Assembly: GCF_011059185.1 (NCBI RefSeq)
Contig: NZ_JAALFE010000004.1
Span: 124,001 to 188,000, forward strand
DNA from: Paragemmobacter kunshanensis
GTDB taxonomy: Bacteria; Pseudomonadota; Alphaproteobacteria; Rhodobacterales; Rhodobacteraceae
Direction of reading: 5' to 3'
Length of the DNA stretch: 64,000 nt
Position numbers and translations under genes: made by a program
Notes under the pieces: model-generated
What the model was told of the DNA's origin: nothing
The model's input: only the letters and a program-made list of their open reading frames with translations
The model's database searches: none
Shown: piece after piece, positions 19,844-29,035 of the stretch
Numbering within the stretch: the first letter of the stretch is position 1
How the letters are laid out: every line of letters begins with the position of its first letter

Positions 19844-20676
19844 AGCCGCGTCAGCACCACCCCCGCCACGATCACCACCGAGGCCACCGCCTTCTCCACC
19901 CCCATCTTCTCGCCGAAGGCCAGCCAGCCGATCAGTACCGCAAACAGGATCGACGTCTCGCGCAGCGCCGCCACCACGGCCAGGGGGGCCACCGTCATCG
20001 CCCAGACCGACACCGCATAGGCCCCGTATGACGCGGCCGAGGCGAATGTCGCCAACCCCCAGGCCCGGCCGTTCCGGGGGATCACGTCCACCCCCTTCCA
20101 GAGCAGCATCCCCGTGGTGAAGATCAGCCCATCCGCCACAAAGACCCAGGCCACATAGGCCACCGCATCGCCCGACACGCGCGCGCCCAGGCCATCAATC
20201 ATCGTATAGGTCGCCGTCGCACAGGCCGACCCAAGGGCAAAGGGCAGCAGCCGCCGATCCTCTCCGCGCGTGAACACCCCCCGCGCCATCAGCAGGATCC
20301 CCGCGCCCAGCACCGCGATGCCCAGATATTCCCGCCCCGAGATCGCATCGGCCAGCGTGAAGGCCCCCACCAGCGCCACCACCATCGGCGCCGCCCCCCG
20401 CGCGATGGGATAGACCCGGCTCAGGTCGCCCCGCTCATAGGCGAAGACAAGGAAGGACTTGTAGCAGAAATGCGTGCAGCCCGAGGCCAGGATCCACCAC
20501 CAGACTTCCGGCTTCGGCCAGGGACAGAACAGCGCGATGGTCAACCCGATGGGGATCTCGGCAATCGACAGGATCACCATGCCGCCCGCCTTCGACGTGC
20601 CGACCTTGATCAGCGCATTCCAAAGCGCATGCAGGAAGGCCGCCGCCAGAACCGCCAGAAAGACGCCAAAGGTCAC
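19840..20676 (-). CDS. EamA/DMT-family transporter
   Basis: A 278-residue drug/metabolite-transporter-type permease with ten hydrophobic helices in two EamA halves, starting ALWNALIKVG in helix 1. Substrate unknown; the family includes amino-acid and metabolite exporters. The start is a GTG at 20676. Its stop codon is supplied by the GC-rich repeat at 19822-19843, so the last residues may have been altered by repeat insertion. A second EamA gene in the window (36267-37181) is only distantly similar. Confidence 0.8.
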   Translation of the reverse strand: MTFGVFLAVLAAAFLHALWNALIKVGTSKAGGMVILSIAEIPIGLTIALFCPWPKPEVWWWILASGCTHFCYKSFLVFAYERGDLSRVYPIARGAAPMVVALVGAFTLADAISGREYLGIAVLGAGILLMARGVFTRGEDRRLLPFALGSACATATYTMIDGLGARVSGDAVAYVAWVFVADGLIFTTGMLLWKGVDVIPRNGRAWGLATFASAASYGAYAVSVWAMTVAPLAVVAALRETSILFAVLIGWLAFGEKMGVEKAVASVVIVAGVVLTRL

Positions 20677-20786
20677 GATGCACCCGTCATGGAACCGTCA
20701 CGAAACGGCTAGTCCCCCCGCCGCCCAAGGGCAAGCCGCAACAGGGGATTTCCCCCCTCTGGCCTTATCGCAGGGATGATCTGGCC

Positions 20787-20855
20787 GTAGGGCGGGGTTC
20801 ACCCCGCCTTGTAGGGGTTCACCCCGCCTCCGAACGGGTTCACCCCGCTGCCCTA
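20787..20855. repeat. Degenerate array of the GC-rich palindrome
   Basis: One intact copy (20787-20808) and two shortened copies (about 20811-20828 and 20835-20855) of the GGCGGGGTTCACCCCGCC family, in the gap between the EamA gene and the DUF3253 gene. The DUF3253 stop TAG (20853-20855) coincides with the repeat border, as at 19840. Confidence 0.8.
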
Positions 20856-21089
20856 CCGCAACCCCAACCGGATCGGCCCCCGCGCGGCGACCGGGTCCAC
20901 CGGCACGCCCTTCTGCGTGGCCACCACATCCGGATGCCCCGCCGCCACCCGCCGCACATCTGCCATCAACGGCCGCCAATCGGCGGCCAGCGCCTTGGCG
21001 GCCTCGGAGGGGCAAAAGGTCTTCCCCCGGCCCCGCCGCAGCGCAAGGTCCGTCAGGACCGCCGCGATCCCCTCATCCGAGGGCTTCAT
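20853..21089 (-). CDS. DUF3253 small protein
   Basis: A 78-residue protein beginning MKPSDEGIAAVLTDLALRRG at 21089. It matches the DUF3253 pattern, a winged-helix-like small domain with CPSEAAKALAADWRPLMADVRRVA. It overlaps the end of ileS by 17 bases, so its translation is coupled to ileS. Function unknown; possibly nucleic-acid binding, judging from the predicted fold (inference). Confidence 0.75.
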   Translation of the reverse strand: MKPSDEGIAAVLTDLALRRGRGKTFCPSEAAKALAADWRPLMADVRRVAAGHPDVVATQKGVPVDPVAARGPIRLGLR

Positions 21090-24000
21090 CACAGCGCGCG
21101 CAGACGCCCGCATGGGAATGGGTTCCCACATCCGGCAGCACCTGCCAGCAGCGCTCGCATTTCGCACCCTCCGCCGCCCGGAACACCACCGCCACGCCCT
21201 CTACCTCGGCCAGGGCAAAGGCCCCCTCCGGCGCGGGCACCGTCACCACCGCGATATCCGACGTGATGCAGAGATCGGCGAAATCCACCCCCTCCAGCAG
21301 CGCCGCCGTCGCGGCATCGACATGCACCACCGGCGCCGCCTCCAGCGAGGCCCCGATCACCTTCGCCGTCCGCTGCACCTCCAGCGCGCCCGTCACCACG
21401 CGGCGCACCGCGCGGATGCGCTCCCATTTCGCCGCCAGCGCGGGGTTCAGCCATGCGCCGGGCGTTTCGGGAATGTCGCGCAGATGGACAGACTCCCCCT
21501 CACCCGGAAAGCGCGACAGCCAGACATCCTCCATCGTGAACACCAGGATCGGCGCGAGCCATGTCGTCAGCCGGTGAAACAGCGCATCCAGAACCGTCCG
21601 CGCCGCCCGCCGCCGCAGCGCACCGGGCGCATCGCAGTAAAGGCTGTCCTTGCGGATGTCGAAATAGACCGCCGACAGGTCCGTCGTGGCAAAGGTGAAC
21701 AGCTTCTGGAACACGCCCTGGAAATCATAGCGCGCATAGCCCGCGCGCACTTCACCATCCAGTTCCGCCAGCCGGTGCAGCACCCATTGCTCCAGCTCCG
21801 GCATCTCGGCCACATCCACCCGCTCGGCATCGGTGAACCCCGCCAGATTGCCCAGCATGAAGCGCAGCGTGTTGCGCAGCCGGCGATAGCTGTCGGCCAC
21901 GCCCTTCAGGATTTCCTTCCCGATCCGCAGGTCGATGGTGTAATCCGACTGCGCCACCCAAAGCCGCAGGATATCGGCGCCGTATTCGTCGATCACCTCT
22001 TGCGGGGCAACCGTGTTGCCCAGCGACTTGGACATCTTCATGCCCTTCTCGTCCAGCGTGAAGCCATGCGTCAGCACGCCCCGATAGGGCGCGCGCCCCT
22101 TGGTCCCGCAGGCCTGCAGCATGCTGGAATGGAACCAGCCGCGATGCTGGTCTGTCCCTTCGAGATAGAGATCGGCAATCCCGTCCGCCGCCCCATCCGC
22201 GCGATCCCGCAGCACGAAGGCATGGGTCGACCCGGAATCGAACCACACATCCAGCACGTCAAAGACCTGGTCATAGCCCGCCGGATCGACGATCCCGCCC
22301 AGCACCCGCTCCTTGAAGCCCTCCACATACCAGACATCCGCGCCCTCGGCCTCGAACGCCGCCTTGATCCGCGCATTCACCTCGCCGTTCCGCAGCAGGT
22401 AATCGGCATCCGTGGGCCTGGCCCCCTTCTTCACGAAACAGGTCAGCGGCACACCCCAGGCGCGCTGCCGCGACAGCACCCAATCGGGCCGCGCCTCGAT
22501 CATCGAATGCAGCCGGTTCCGCCCGGTCACCGGCGTCCATTCCACCAGCTGGTTGATGGAATTCAGCGCCCTTTGCCGGATCGTCTCGCCATGGGTGGAC
22601 ATGCCATCCTCCAGCACCCGGTCGATCGCCACAAACCATTGCGGCGTGTTGCGATAGATCAGCGGCGCCTTCGACCGCCAGCTATGCGGATAGGAATGCT
22701 TCAGCTTGCCCTTGGCAAACAGCGCCCCCGTATAGGCCAGCTGCTTGATCACGCTCACATTGGCCGGGCCTTCCTTGCCCTCGGGCGTCAGGATCGCCTG
22801 CCCGCCGAAGAGCGGCAGGTCCGCGCGATAGCTGCCATCGGGTTCGACATTATAGGTCATCGGCAGGCCGAATTTCAGGCCCATCTGATAGTCGTCATCG
22901 CCATGGCTGGGCGCGGTATGCACGAACCCCGTCCCCGCATCATCCGTCACATGATCGCCCGGCAGCAGGGGAACATCGAAATCCCACTCGCCCGCGCCAC
23001 CCTCAACCCCCCGGAACGGATGCGCGCAAACCATCGCCGCCAGATCACCCGCCGCCACATCGCAGAGCCGCCGCACGAAGTCCGGCCCCGAAAGCTTGGC
23101 CTGCGTGAACACCGCCTCGGCCAGCTTGTCGGCCAGGATCAGCCGCTGCCCGATGGTCGCCGTGCTGTCGGCAGGCCGCCCGATGATTTCATAAAGCCCA
23201 TAGCCGATCTCCGGCCCGAAACTGATCGCCCGGTTCTGCGGGATGGTCCAGGGCGTGGTGGTCCAGATCACCACATCCGTCCGCGTCCTGGTGAACAGCG
23301 CATCCCCCGCCGCCACCACCGGGAACTTCACCCAGATCGTGTGGCTGGTGTGATCGTGATATTCCACCTCCGCCTCGGCCAGCGCGGTCTTTTCCACCGG
23401 CGACCACATCACGGGCTTCGACCCCTGATACAGCGACCCGTTCATCACGAATTTCATGAACTCATCCGCGATCACGGCTTCCGCGTGGTAATCCATCGTC
23501 AGATAGGGATCGGCCCAGTTGCCGGTCACGCCCAGCCGCTTGAACTCCTCGCGCTGCACGTCGATCCAGCCTTCGGCGAACTTGCGGCATTCCTGACGGA
23601 AGGCCACCACATCCACATCATCCTTGTTCAGGCCCTTCGCGCGATACTGCTCCTCGATCTTCCATTCGATGGGCAGCCCGTGGCAATCCCAGCCCGGCAC
23701 ATAGCGCGCGTCCCGCCCCAGCATCTGCTGGCTGCGCACGATGAAATCCTTCAGGATCTTGTTCAGCGCATGCCCGATATGCAGATGCCCGTTCGCATAG
23801 GGAGGGCCGTCATGCAGCACGAAAGGCGCCCGCCCCTCGGCGCGGCCCCGCTCCCGCAGCCGGTCATAGATCCCGATCCGCGCCCAACGGTCCAGCCATT
23901 CCGGCTCGCGCTGGGGCAGGCCCGCGCGCATGGGAAACTCGGTCTCGGGCAGGAAGACGGTGGAACGGTAGTCGGGCGTATTCGTCGTGTCGGCGCACAT
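21073..24000 (-). CDS. ileS: Isoleucyl-tRNA synthetase
   Basis: Charges tRNA-Ile. The 975-residue class I synthetase has the HIGH-type signature (GHLHIGHALNK, near residue 70), the tRNA and editing domain between, the KMSKS loop (GMKMSKSLGNTV) and an anticodon-binding C-terminus ending with a zinc-finger pair (CERCWQ ... CARC). Length and motif order are typical of the bacterial type. ATG at 24000 with AAGGA about 10 bases before it. No T-box-like leader is visible. Confidence 0.97.
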   Translation of the reverse strand: MCADTTNTPDYRSTVFLPETEFPMRAGLPQREPEWLDRWARIGIYDRLRERGRAEGRAPFVLHDGPPYANGHLHIGHALNKILKDFIVRSQQMLGRDARYVPGWDCHGLPIEWKIEEQYRAKGLNKDDVDVVAFRQECRKFAEGWIDVQREEFKRLGVTGNWADPYLTMDYHAEAVIADEFMKFVMNGSLYQGSKPVMWSPVEKTALAEAEVEYHDHTSHTIWVKFPVVAAGDALFTRTRTDVVIWTTTPWTIPQNRAISFGPEIGYGLYEIIGRPADSTATIGQRLILADKLAEAVFTQAKLSGPDFVRRLCDVAAGDLAAMVCAHPFRGVEGGAGEWDFDVPLLPGDHVTDDAGTGFVHTAPSHGDDDYQMGLKFGLPMTYNVEPDGSYRADLPLFGGQAILTPEGKEGPANVSVIKQLAYTGALFAKGKLKHSYPHSWRSKAPLIYRNTPQWFVAIDRVLEDGMSTHGETIRQRALNSINQLVEWTPVTGRNRLHSMIEARPDWVLSRQRAWGVPLTCFVKKGARPTDADYLLRNGEVNARIKAAFEAEGADVWYVEGFKERVLGGIVDPAGYDQVFDVLDVWFDSGSTHAFVLRDRADGAADGIADLYLEGTDQHRGWFHSSMLQACGTKGRAPYRGVLTHGFTLDEKGMKMSKSLGNTVAPQEVIDEYGADILRLWVAQSDYTIDLRIGKEILKGVADSYRRLRNTLRFMLGNLAGFTDAERVDVAEMPELEQWVLHRLAELDGEVRAGYARYDFQGVFQKLFTFATTDLSAVYFDIRKDSLYCDAPGALRRRAARTVLDALFHRLTTWLAPILVFTMEDVWLSRFPGEGESVHLRDIPETPGAWLNPALAAKWERIRAVRRVVTGALEVQRTAKVIGASLEAAPVVHVDAATAALLEGVDFADLCITSDIAVVTVPAPEGAFALAEVEGVAVVFRAAEGAKCERCWQVLPDVGTHSHAGVCARCDEALG

Positions 24001-24201
24001 GGGCGGCTGTCCTTGCGATCTGTCAGGCAGGGTGTCGGCAGGCGCTGGCCCTGCCGCAGGCGATAGGCGGATCTCCCGGCGGCTGATCAGCGCGCCGGGC
24101 AGCTAATTCGGGCATCCATCGCGAATATCTGCATCATGGCGCGCGTTATAGACGCGCGCCGCGCAAGGGTCCAGTGCGGCAAGGCGGCCATCTGCCCGGC
24201 C

Positions 24202-26964
24202 TCACTTCGCGCCGGGCGCGGCCCCGGTCCGCATCGCCGCCCAGCGGTTCAGCCAGGCCAGCCCCGCCAGCGACAGGCCCAGCGCCAGGAAGGAAAAGAC
24301 CCGCATCAACCCCGACAGCCCGCCCGCATCCACCAGGAAGACCTTCGCCACCGTCAACCCGATCAGGCCCAGCGCCACCCGCCGCAGGCCCACGGAATTC
24401 CGCGCGATGGCCTGCCACAGCAGCACCGCCCCAAGCAGCAGCAGCGCGATCGTATAGGAATACAGCTCCGGCTGGCTCGTCCCCGGCACCGACAGGTCAT
24501 CCCCCCGCCAGAACCGCCGGATCTCCAGCCCGGCATAAAGCGCCACCAGCGCCGCCCCGATCCCGTTCAACCCCAGACGCAGCCAGCCCGGCAGATGCCC
24601 CAGCCGCCCGCGCAGCATCAGGATTGCCGCGCCCGGCAGGGCATAGGCCAGGAACAGGCTGTCCAGAACCAGCGGCCCGCGCACCGTATCGCCATAGACC
24701 ATCGGGTTGAACAGCGTCACCGCCAGCAGCATCCCAAGGCCCCAGACAAGGCCCGAAATCACAGCCAGCCCATAGCGCAGCACCGCCATCCGCCCGCCCA
24801 GCTTCACCCGGTAAAGCTGCGCCAGCGCCATCGCCAGCCAGGGCAGCGCCAGCGCCGCGACCGACCAATGCGCCTCGGGCGGAAACTGCCCCGGCCCGCC
24901 CGCCATCCAGCGCAGGATCAGCACATCCGCCAGCAGAACCAGGGCCAGCACGATCCCGCTTTCCGCAAAGGCCCGCGCCGCCGCCCGCCCCTCGCGCGGC
25001 AACAGCCACAGCGCCGCCGCCAGCCCGATCACCGGCCCCATATAGGCCGCCACCGCCGCCAGCACCGGCGCGTCAAAGGCCCAGATCAGCCCCGGATCCA
25101 CCGCCATCCGCCAGCCCAGCAGGATCGCCCCCGCCTGCACCGCCAGGGCCATCTCGGGCAGGCGCAGCCGCCGGTCCAGCCCCGCCGCCACGGCAACCAG
25201 CACCGCAAGACCCAGCGACAGCGCCGCATGCGACAGGATCAGGAAAAGCGCGAGCGCCATCAGCGACAGCGCCGACAGCGTGAAATGCGCCGCCCGGCGC
25301 AGATCGCCCGCGTCCACCCTCGCGAACCGCACCGCCAGACCCACCATCAGCGCGGCCAGCGCCATCACCTGCAGCGCCCAAGCGTAGGCCCCGACCACGG
25401 CCGAGACCGGCCATGTCAGCTCCAAGAGCAGCGCCGTCACGGGTGCCGCCAGCGCCGCCGCGATCGACAGGATCACCGGATGCGCCGCGCCCCGCTGCGC
25501 CCGCAAGGCCAGCGCGACGGACAGCCCCGCCGCCAGCGCCACCAGCCATGTCACCGTCAGCGGCGCCGCCGTCTCGGGCGGGCGCAGCCCCTCGGCCGCA
25601 TCGACGAACTGCCAGAACAGATCGCCCCCCCGCCCGGGCATCAGCGCCACCAGCGCGATGAACCCGCCCACAGGCACCAGCGGCAGGTCATGCAGCCCCG
25701 GCGCCTCGCCCGACCACAGCGCCAGCACGATGCCCAGCCCCGCCAGCAGCACAAAGGGCAAAAGCCCCCAGCCCGGCCCCGGCATCACAAGGATCAGCAG
25801 CGCCACCGCCGCCATCACCGCCGCCCAGGCCAGCAGCACCGGAAAGCCGGGCCGCCCGCCCCTGCCCTTCGCGATCAGCCCCGCCTGCAGGACCGTCGGC
25901 CCCGCATGATCGGGAAACAGCCGCAGCGCCGGAATGCCCACCGCCATCAGCGCCAGCCCCGTCACCGCCATCATCAGCGCCTCGGCACTGCCCCCGCCCA
26001 GTTGCAACAGGATCCCCGCCGCCAGCGCCAACCCCACCGCCAGCCCGGACACCCAGGCCCAGCGCCGCACCGCATCCACCGCCAGCCCGACCGCCGCCAC
26101 CAGCAGGAAATAGCCCTGCAACCAATCCACGCTTTCCGAATTGCCGCCCACCACAAAGGGCGACAGCGTCGCCCCCACCAGCCCCAGCGCCGCCAGAAGC
26201 GGCCCATGGAACCAGCCCAGCAGGATCGCACCGCCCGCCGTCGCCACCAGCAGGGCAAAGGTGATCTCGGCCCCGATCAGCCCATACATCTGCCGCGCCG
26301 CCAGCACCGCGGCAAAGACCGACACCAGCCCCGCCCCGGAAAAGACCGAAGGCAGATAGGCCGTCGAAGACGCCTCGCCATCGCCAAAGCGCCGCCGCAC
26401 CCGCTCGCCCGCATAAATCAGCGCAAGACCGAAGCCGATCCCCGCCAGCACCCGCACCGCAGGCGGCAGAAAGCCGCGCTCCATCCCGTATTGCACCAAG
26501 AACACCCCGGCCAGCGCCAGCGACAGCCCCGACACGGCATAGACCCAGTTCTCCTGCAACCAGCCCGCAAACCGCGCCATCAGCCCCGGGCTGCGCGGCA
26601 GGGCAGGTGCCGCCACGACAGGCGCCGCCGGCTCCTGCACGCCCGCGCCCGCCACCCCGGTCTCCCCCTCTGCCAAAGCCGCCGCCTCGGGCGGCAGGTC
26701 CACCCGCGGGGCCACGCGCTGCCAGGGCGAAGGGCCGGCCTCGGCCGCGCTCCGCTCCGCCGCGCCCTGTTCTGCCCCCCGCGCGCCGGGGCCCGCCTCC
26801 AGCGCCACCAGCCGCGCCTCGGCCCGGGCCAGCCGCTCTGCCATCAGGGCCATCTGCCGCGACAGGCCCGCAAAGCGCACCCAAAGCGCGATCAACCCAA
26901 CCGGAATGGCCAGCACCGCAAGGATGCCCAGGATCACAGCTTCCAAATCGACACCCCGAAACAT
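24202..26964 (-). CDS. DUF2339 large polytopic membrane protein
   Basis: A 920-residue protein. After one N-terminal helix (residues 5-27) comes a coiled-coil region (RQMALMAERLARAEARL), then an Ala/Pro/Glu-rich linker (to about 120) and about 25 to 28 closely spaced hydrophobic helices to the C-terminus. This matches DUF2339, a family of large bacterial inner-membrane proteins of unknown function. Helix packing is Gly/Ala/Leu-rich throughout. The start is placed at 26964 (MFRGVDLEAVI); the frame continues to 27009. Single gene on this strand, divergent from the DUF2237 gene. Confidence 0.82.
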   Translation of the reverse strand: MFRGVDLEAVILGILAVLAIPVGLIALWVRFAGLSRQMALMAERLARAEARLVALEAGPGARGAEQGAAERSAAEAGPSPWQRVAPRVDLPPEAAALAEGETGVAGAGVQEPAAPVVAAPALPRSPGLMARFAGWLQENWVYAVSGLSLALAGVFLVQYGMERGFLPPAVRVLAGIGFGLALIYAGERVRRRFGDGEASSTAYLPSVFSGAGLVSVFAAVLAARQMYGLIGAEITFALLVATAGGAILLGWFHGPLLAALGLVGATLSPFVVGGNSESVDWLQGYFLLVAAVGLAVDAVRRWAWVSGLAVGLALAAGILLQLGGGSAEALMMAVTGLALMAVGIPALRLFPDHAGPTVLQAGLIAKGRGGRPGFPVLLAWAAVMAAVALLILVMPGPGWGLLPFVLLAGLGIVLALWSGEAPGLHDLPLVPVGGFIALVALMPGRGGDLFWQFVDAAEGLRPPETAAPLTVTWLVALAAGLSVALALRAQRGAAHPVILSIAAALAAPVTALLLELTWPVSAVVGAYAWALQVMALAALMVGLAVRFARVDAGDLRRAAHFTLSALSLMALALFLILSHAALSLGLAVLVAVAAGLDRRLRLPEMALAVQAGAILLGWRMAVDPGLIWAFDAPVLAAVAAYMGPVIGLAAALWLLPREGRAAARAFAESGIVLALVLLADVLILRWMAGGPGQFPPEAHWSVAALALPWLAMALAQLYRVKLGGRMAVLRYGLAVISGLVWGLGMLLAVTLFNPMVYGDTVRGPLVLDSLFLAYALPGAAILMLRGRLGHLPGWLRLGLNGIGAALVALYAGLEIRRFWRGDDLSVPGTSQPELYSYTIALLLLGAVLLWQAIARNSVGLRRVALGLIGLTVAKVFLVDAGGLSGLMRVFSFLALGLSLAGLAWLNRWAAMRTGAAPGAK

Positions 26965-27074
26965 CGCCCGACAATGCGACATCCTTACCCGAGGCCGGGG
27001 ATGATGCAAATCTCCCCTCTCGACTCCGCGCCCGCATGCATTAGCTTTGCCGCCAAAGGATGAAGGGCCGCGCC

Positions 27075-27458
27075 ATGCAGGAAACCTCGATCAATGTCCT
27101 GGGCGGGCCGCTGGAACTCTGCTCTGCCGCGCCGCTGACCGGCTTCTTCCGCAATGGCTGCTGCGATACCGGGCCGATGGATAGGGGCCGCCACACCGTC
27201 TGCGCCGAAATGACCGAGGAATTCCTCGCCCTGTCGAAATACCTCGGCAATGACCTGTCCACCCCGCGCCCCGAATACGGCTTTGCCGGGCTGAAACCGG
27301 GCGATCACTGGTGCCTCTGCGCCGCCCGCTTCCTGCAGGCACATGAAGAAGGCGCAGCCCCCCGCCTGCGCCTTGCCGCCACCCATATCCGCACGCTCGA
27401 CATCGTGCCGCTCTCGATCCTGCGCCAATATGCCGTGGACCTGCCACCCGAAGGCTGA
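27075..27458 (+). CDS. DUF2237 family protein
   Basis: A 127-residue protein matching DUF2237: NVLGGPLELCS, GFFRNGCCDTGPMDRGRHTVCA, FLALSKYLGNDLSTPRPEYGFAGLKPGDHWCLCAARF. These are conserved Cys- and Gly-containing blocks; the family has no agreed function. The start at 27075 has GAAGG 8 bases upstream; an ATG at 27060 is also in frame. It precedes a truncated haemoglobin gene by 85 bases. Confidence 0.82.
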   Translation: MQETSINVLGGPLELCSAAPLTGFFRNGCCDTGPMDRGRHTVCAEMTEEFLALSKYLGNDLSTPRPEYGFAGLKPGDHWCLCAARFLQAHEEGAAPRLRLAATHIRTLDIVPLSILRQYAVDLPPEG

Positions 27459-27472
27459 TCCCGCCCCCCCCC

Positions 27473-27507
27473 GCGACAGCACATCCCCCCTGCGACAGCA
27501 CATCCCC
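27473..27507 (+). repeat. Two direct repeats before the globin gene
   Basis: The 16-mer GCGACAGCACATCCCC occurs at 27473-27488 and 27492-27507 (period 19), between the DUF2237 stop and the globin start. It may be a tandem operator or simply a slippage product; I do not recognise it. Confidence 0.5.
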
Positions 27508-27543
27508 TTGCCCCCGCACCCCGCCCCGGGCAAGCCTGCCGCC

Positions 27544-27945
27544 ATGCTGCCGCCCCGCTTTCCCATCACCGATGCCCAGATCGACACCGTCATCGCGGAA
27601 TTCTACGCCGTGATCCGCAACCATCCGGGCCTTGGCCCCGTCTTCGCCCGCCATGTCACCGACTGGCCCGCGCACGAGGCCCGCATCACCCGCTTCTGGC
27701 GCAACGCGATCCTCCATGAAGGCGGCTACAGCGGCAATCCGATGCAGGTCCACCGCGCCGCCGAAGATATCCGCGAACCGATGTTCGATGTCTGGCTGGG
27801 GCTTTTCGACAGCGTCCTGCGCCGCAACCTGCCACCCGAGACCGCCGCGCAATGGTCTGCCCTCGCCCACCGGATCGGCCGCGCCCTGCGCATCGGCACG
27901 GCCGAGGCCCGCGCCTGCCCGGGCGCCCCGCCCCGGCTGAGGTGA
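27544..27945 (+). CDS. Group III truncated haemoglobin
   Basis: A 133-residue globin. FPITDAQIDTVIAEFYAVIRNHPGLGPVFARHV is the N-terminal helix region; WPAHEARITRFWRNAILHEGGYSGNPMQVH carries the proximal-side pattern of trHb3, with the histidine of MQVH as the likely heme ligand. Group III truncated globins are implicated in oxygen or nitric oxide chemistry; the precise role here is unknown. ATG at 27544. Confidence 0.82.
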   Translation: MLPPRFPITDAQIDTVIAEFYAVIRNHPGLGPVFARHVTDWPAHEARITRFWRNAILHEGGYSGNPMQVHRAAEDIREPMFDVWLGLFDSVLRRNLPPETAAQWSALAHRIGRALRIGTAEARACPGAPPRLR

Positions 27946-27970
27946 ATTTTCGCCCCTCCGGGCTGCGGCC

Positions 27971-28528
27971 TCAGGCCGCCACCGCCGTCGGCCCTGCAGG
28001 CACCGCCGCCGCCGCGCGCGGGCGGATCTGATCCGTCACGTCATCGCGCATCAGATCGTCGATGAACAGCGACAGAAGCTGCGGCCGCCCCGTCACGCCC
28101 GCCTTGCGATAGATCGCGTTGGTCTGCGCCTTGACCGTCCCCTCCGACGTCGCCCGCAGCATCGCGATCTCGGATGTCGACATCCCCTTGATGGCAAACA
28201 GCGCCACATCCCGCTCCGCAGGTGTCAGCGCCCATTCGCCGAACCGCTCTTCCAGCAGATCCATGAACGCCCCGGATGCCCGGCGCAGCCGCTCCTGCGC
28301 CAGATTGCGCTCGCGCAGCAGGCGCCCCAGCAGCATGCCGCCCAGGCCGATGCCGAACAGAAGCCCCAGCGTCGCCCCGATCTCCAGCAGTTCCCGCACT
28401 TCCCAGGGCAGCGGCGCAAGGTAGATCCCCAGCAGCGACGCCGCGATATCGGACACGAAGAACAAGGCGCTCAGCGCCTGGATCATCAGAACCCCGTATA
28501 TGAACCAGCGCCCCGTCACGCGTGGCAC
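27971..28528 (-). CDS. Membrane-anchored LuxR-type transcription regulator
   Basis: A 185-residue protein with two N-terminal hydrophobic helices (about residues 8-35 and 47-66), a short coiled region (RERNLAQERLRRASGAFMDLLEE) and a C-terminal LuxR helix-turn-helix, LTPAERDVALFAIKGMSTSEIA ... TVKAQTNAIYRKAGVTGR. This makes it a membrane-bound regulator without a receiver or autoinducer domain. The start is a GTG at 28528; the correct start is uncertain. It lies 27 bases downstream of a PepSY-like secreted protein on the same strand, so the two probably form an operon. Confidence 0.72.
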   Translation of the reverse strand: MPRVTGRWFIYGVLMIQALSALFFVSDIAASLLGIYLAPLPWEVRELLEIGATLGLLFGIGLGGMLLGRLLRERNLAQERLRRASGAFMDLLEERFGEWALTPAERDVALFAIKGMSTSEIAMLRATSEGTVKAQTNAIYRKAGVTGRPQLLSLFIDDLMRDDVTDQIRPRAAAAVPAGPTAVAA

Positions 28529-28555
28529 CGCCGGCTCATCGGATCAAGGGCGGCT

Positions 28556-29035
28556 TCAGCCACCCGGTCCGCCGTTTCCAGCATCGGTTCTTCCACCACG
28601 GTCATCCCTGGATGTTTCCCCACGGCCGCGGGATCCGTCTTCGCGGCCACCGCCGCGATTGCTCCCCGCTGCACTCACTTTCGCCTCTTCCACCTTGTCC
28701 TTGGTCGCGGCAATGCCGACGCCGCCAGCAAGCGCTGCGGAAGTGTCGGCGGTCTGCAGGATCTGCCGACCCGCGCCGTCGCCGCCGCCCGCTTCCACGA
28801 ACATGTCGCGCAGAATCTCGCCATTGTTCGGATTGACGACGATCTCGCGTTGCCCGGCCTCGCCTTCCGCAATGATCCGGGTCCGGCCAAGCCATGTGCG
28901 CTCGGTGGACACGTTCCGGAATCCTTGCGTCTCAAGCTGGGCCACGATGTTGTCCGAAACGCTGTCGGCAAGGGCCGATCCGGCCCCCAAAGCACCCATC
29001 ACGAGTGCGCCCATAACCTTGCGTGCCATCATCAT
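28556..29035 (-). CDS. Secreted PepSY-like protein with Gly/Arg/Asp-rich tail
   Basis: A 159-residue exported protein. Signal peptide at 1-23 (MMMARKVMGALVMGALGAG then ALA). Residues 28-77 resemble the protein at 13765-14268: VAQLETQGFRNVSTERTWLG, TRIIAEGEAGQREIVV, NPNNGEILRDMF. The C-terminal 35 residues are almost only Gly, Arg, Asp and Ser. It precedes the membrane LuxR regulator. The two paralogues share domain order but differ in tail sequence. Confidence 0.65.
   Translation of the reverse strand: MMMARKVMGALVMGALGAGSALADSVSDNIVAQLETQGFRNVSTERTWLGRTRIIAEGEAGQREIVVNPNNGEILRDMFVEAGGGDGAGRQILQTADTSAALAGGVGIAATKDKVEEAKVSAAGSNRGGGREDGSRGRGETSRDDRGGRTDAGNGGPGG

Noticed and set aside
20917-24066. 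Plus-strand open frame of 1049 codons opposite ileS
   Set aside because: Composition is the typical Arg/His/Pro/Gln-rich antisense of a GC-rich gene; ileS on the other strand has all family motifs.
24136-27063. Plus-strand open frame of 975 codons opposite the DUF2339 gene
   Set aside because: Very rich in Gln, Arg, His and Pro with no domain; a mirror of the membrane protein gene.
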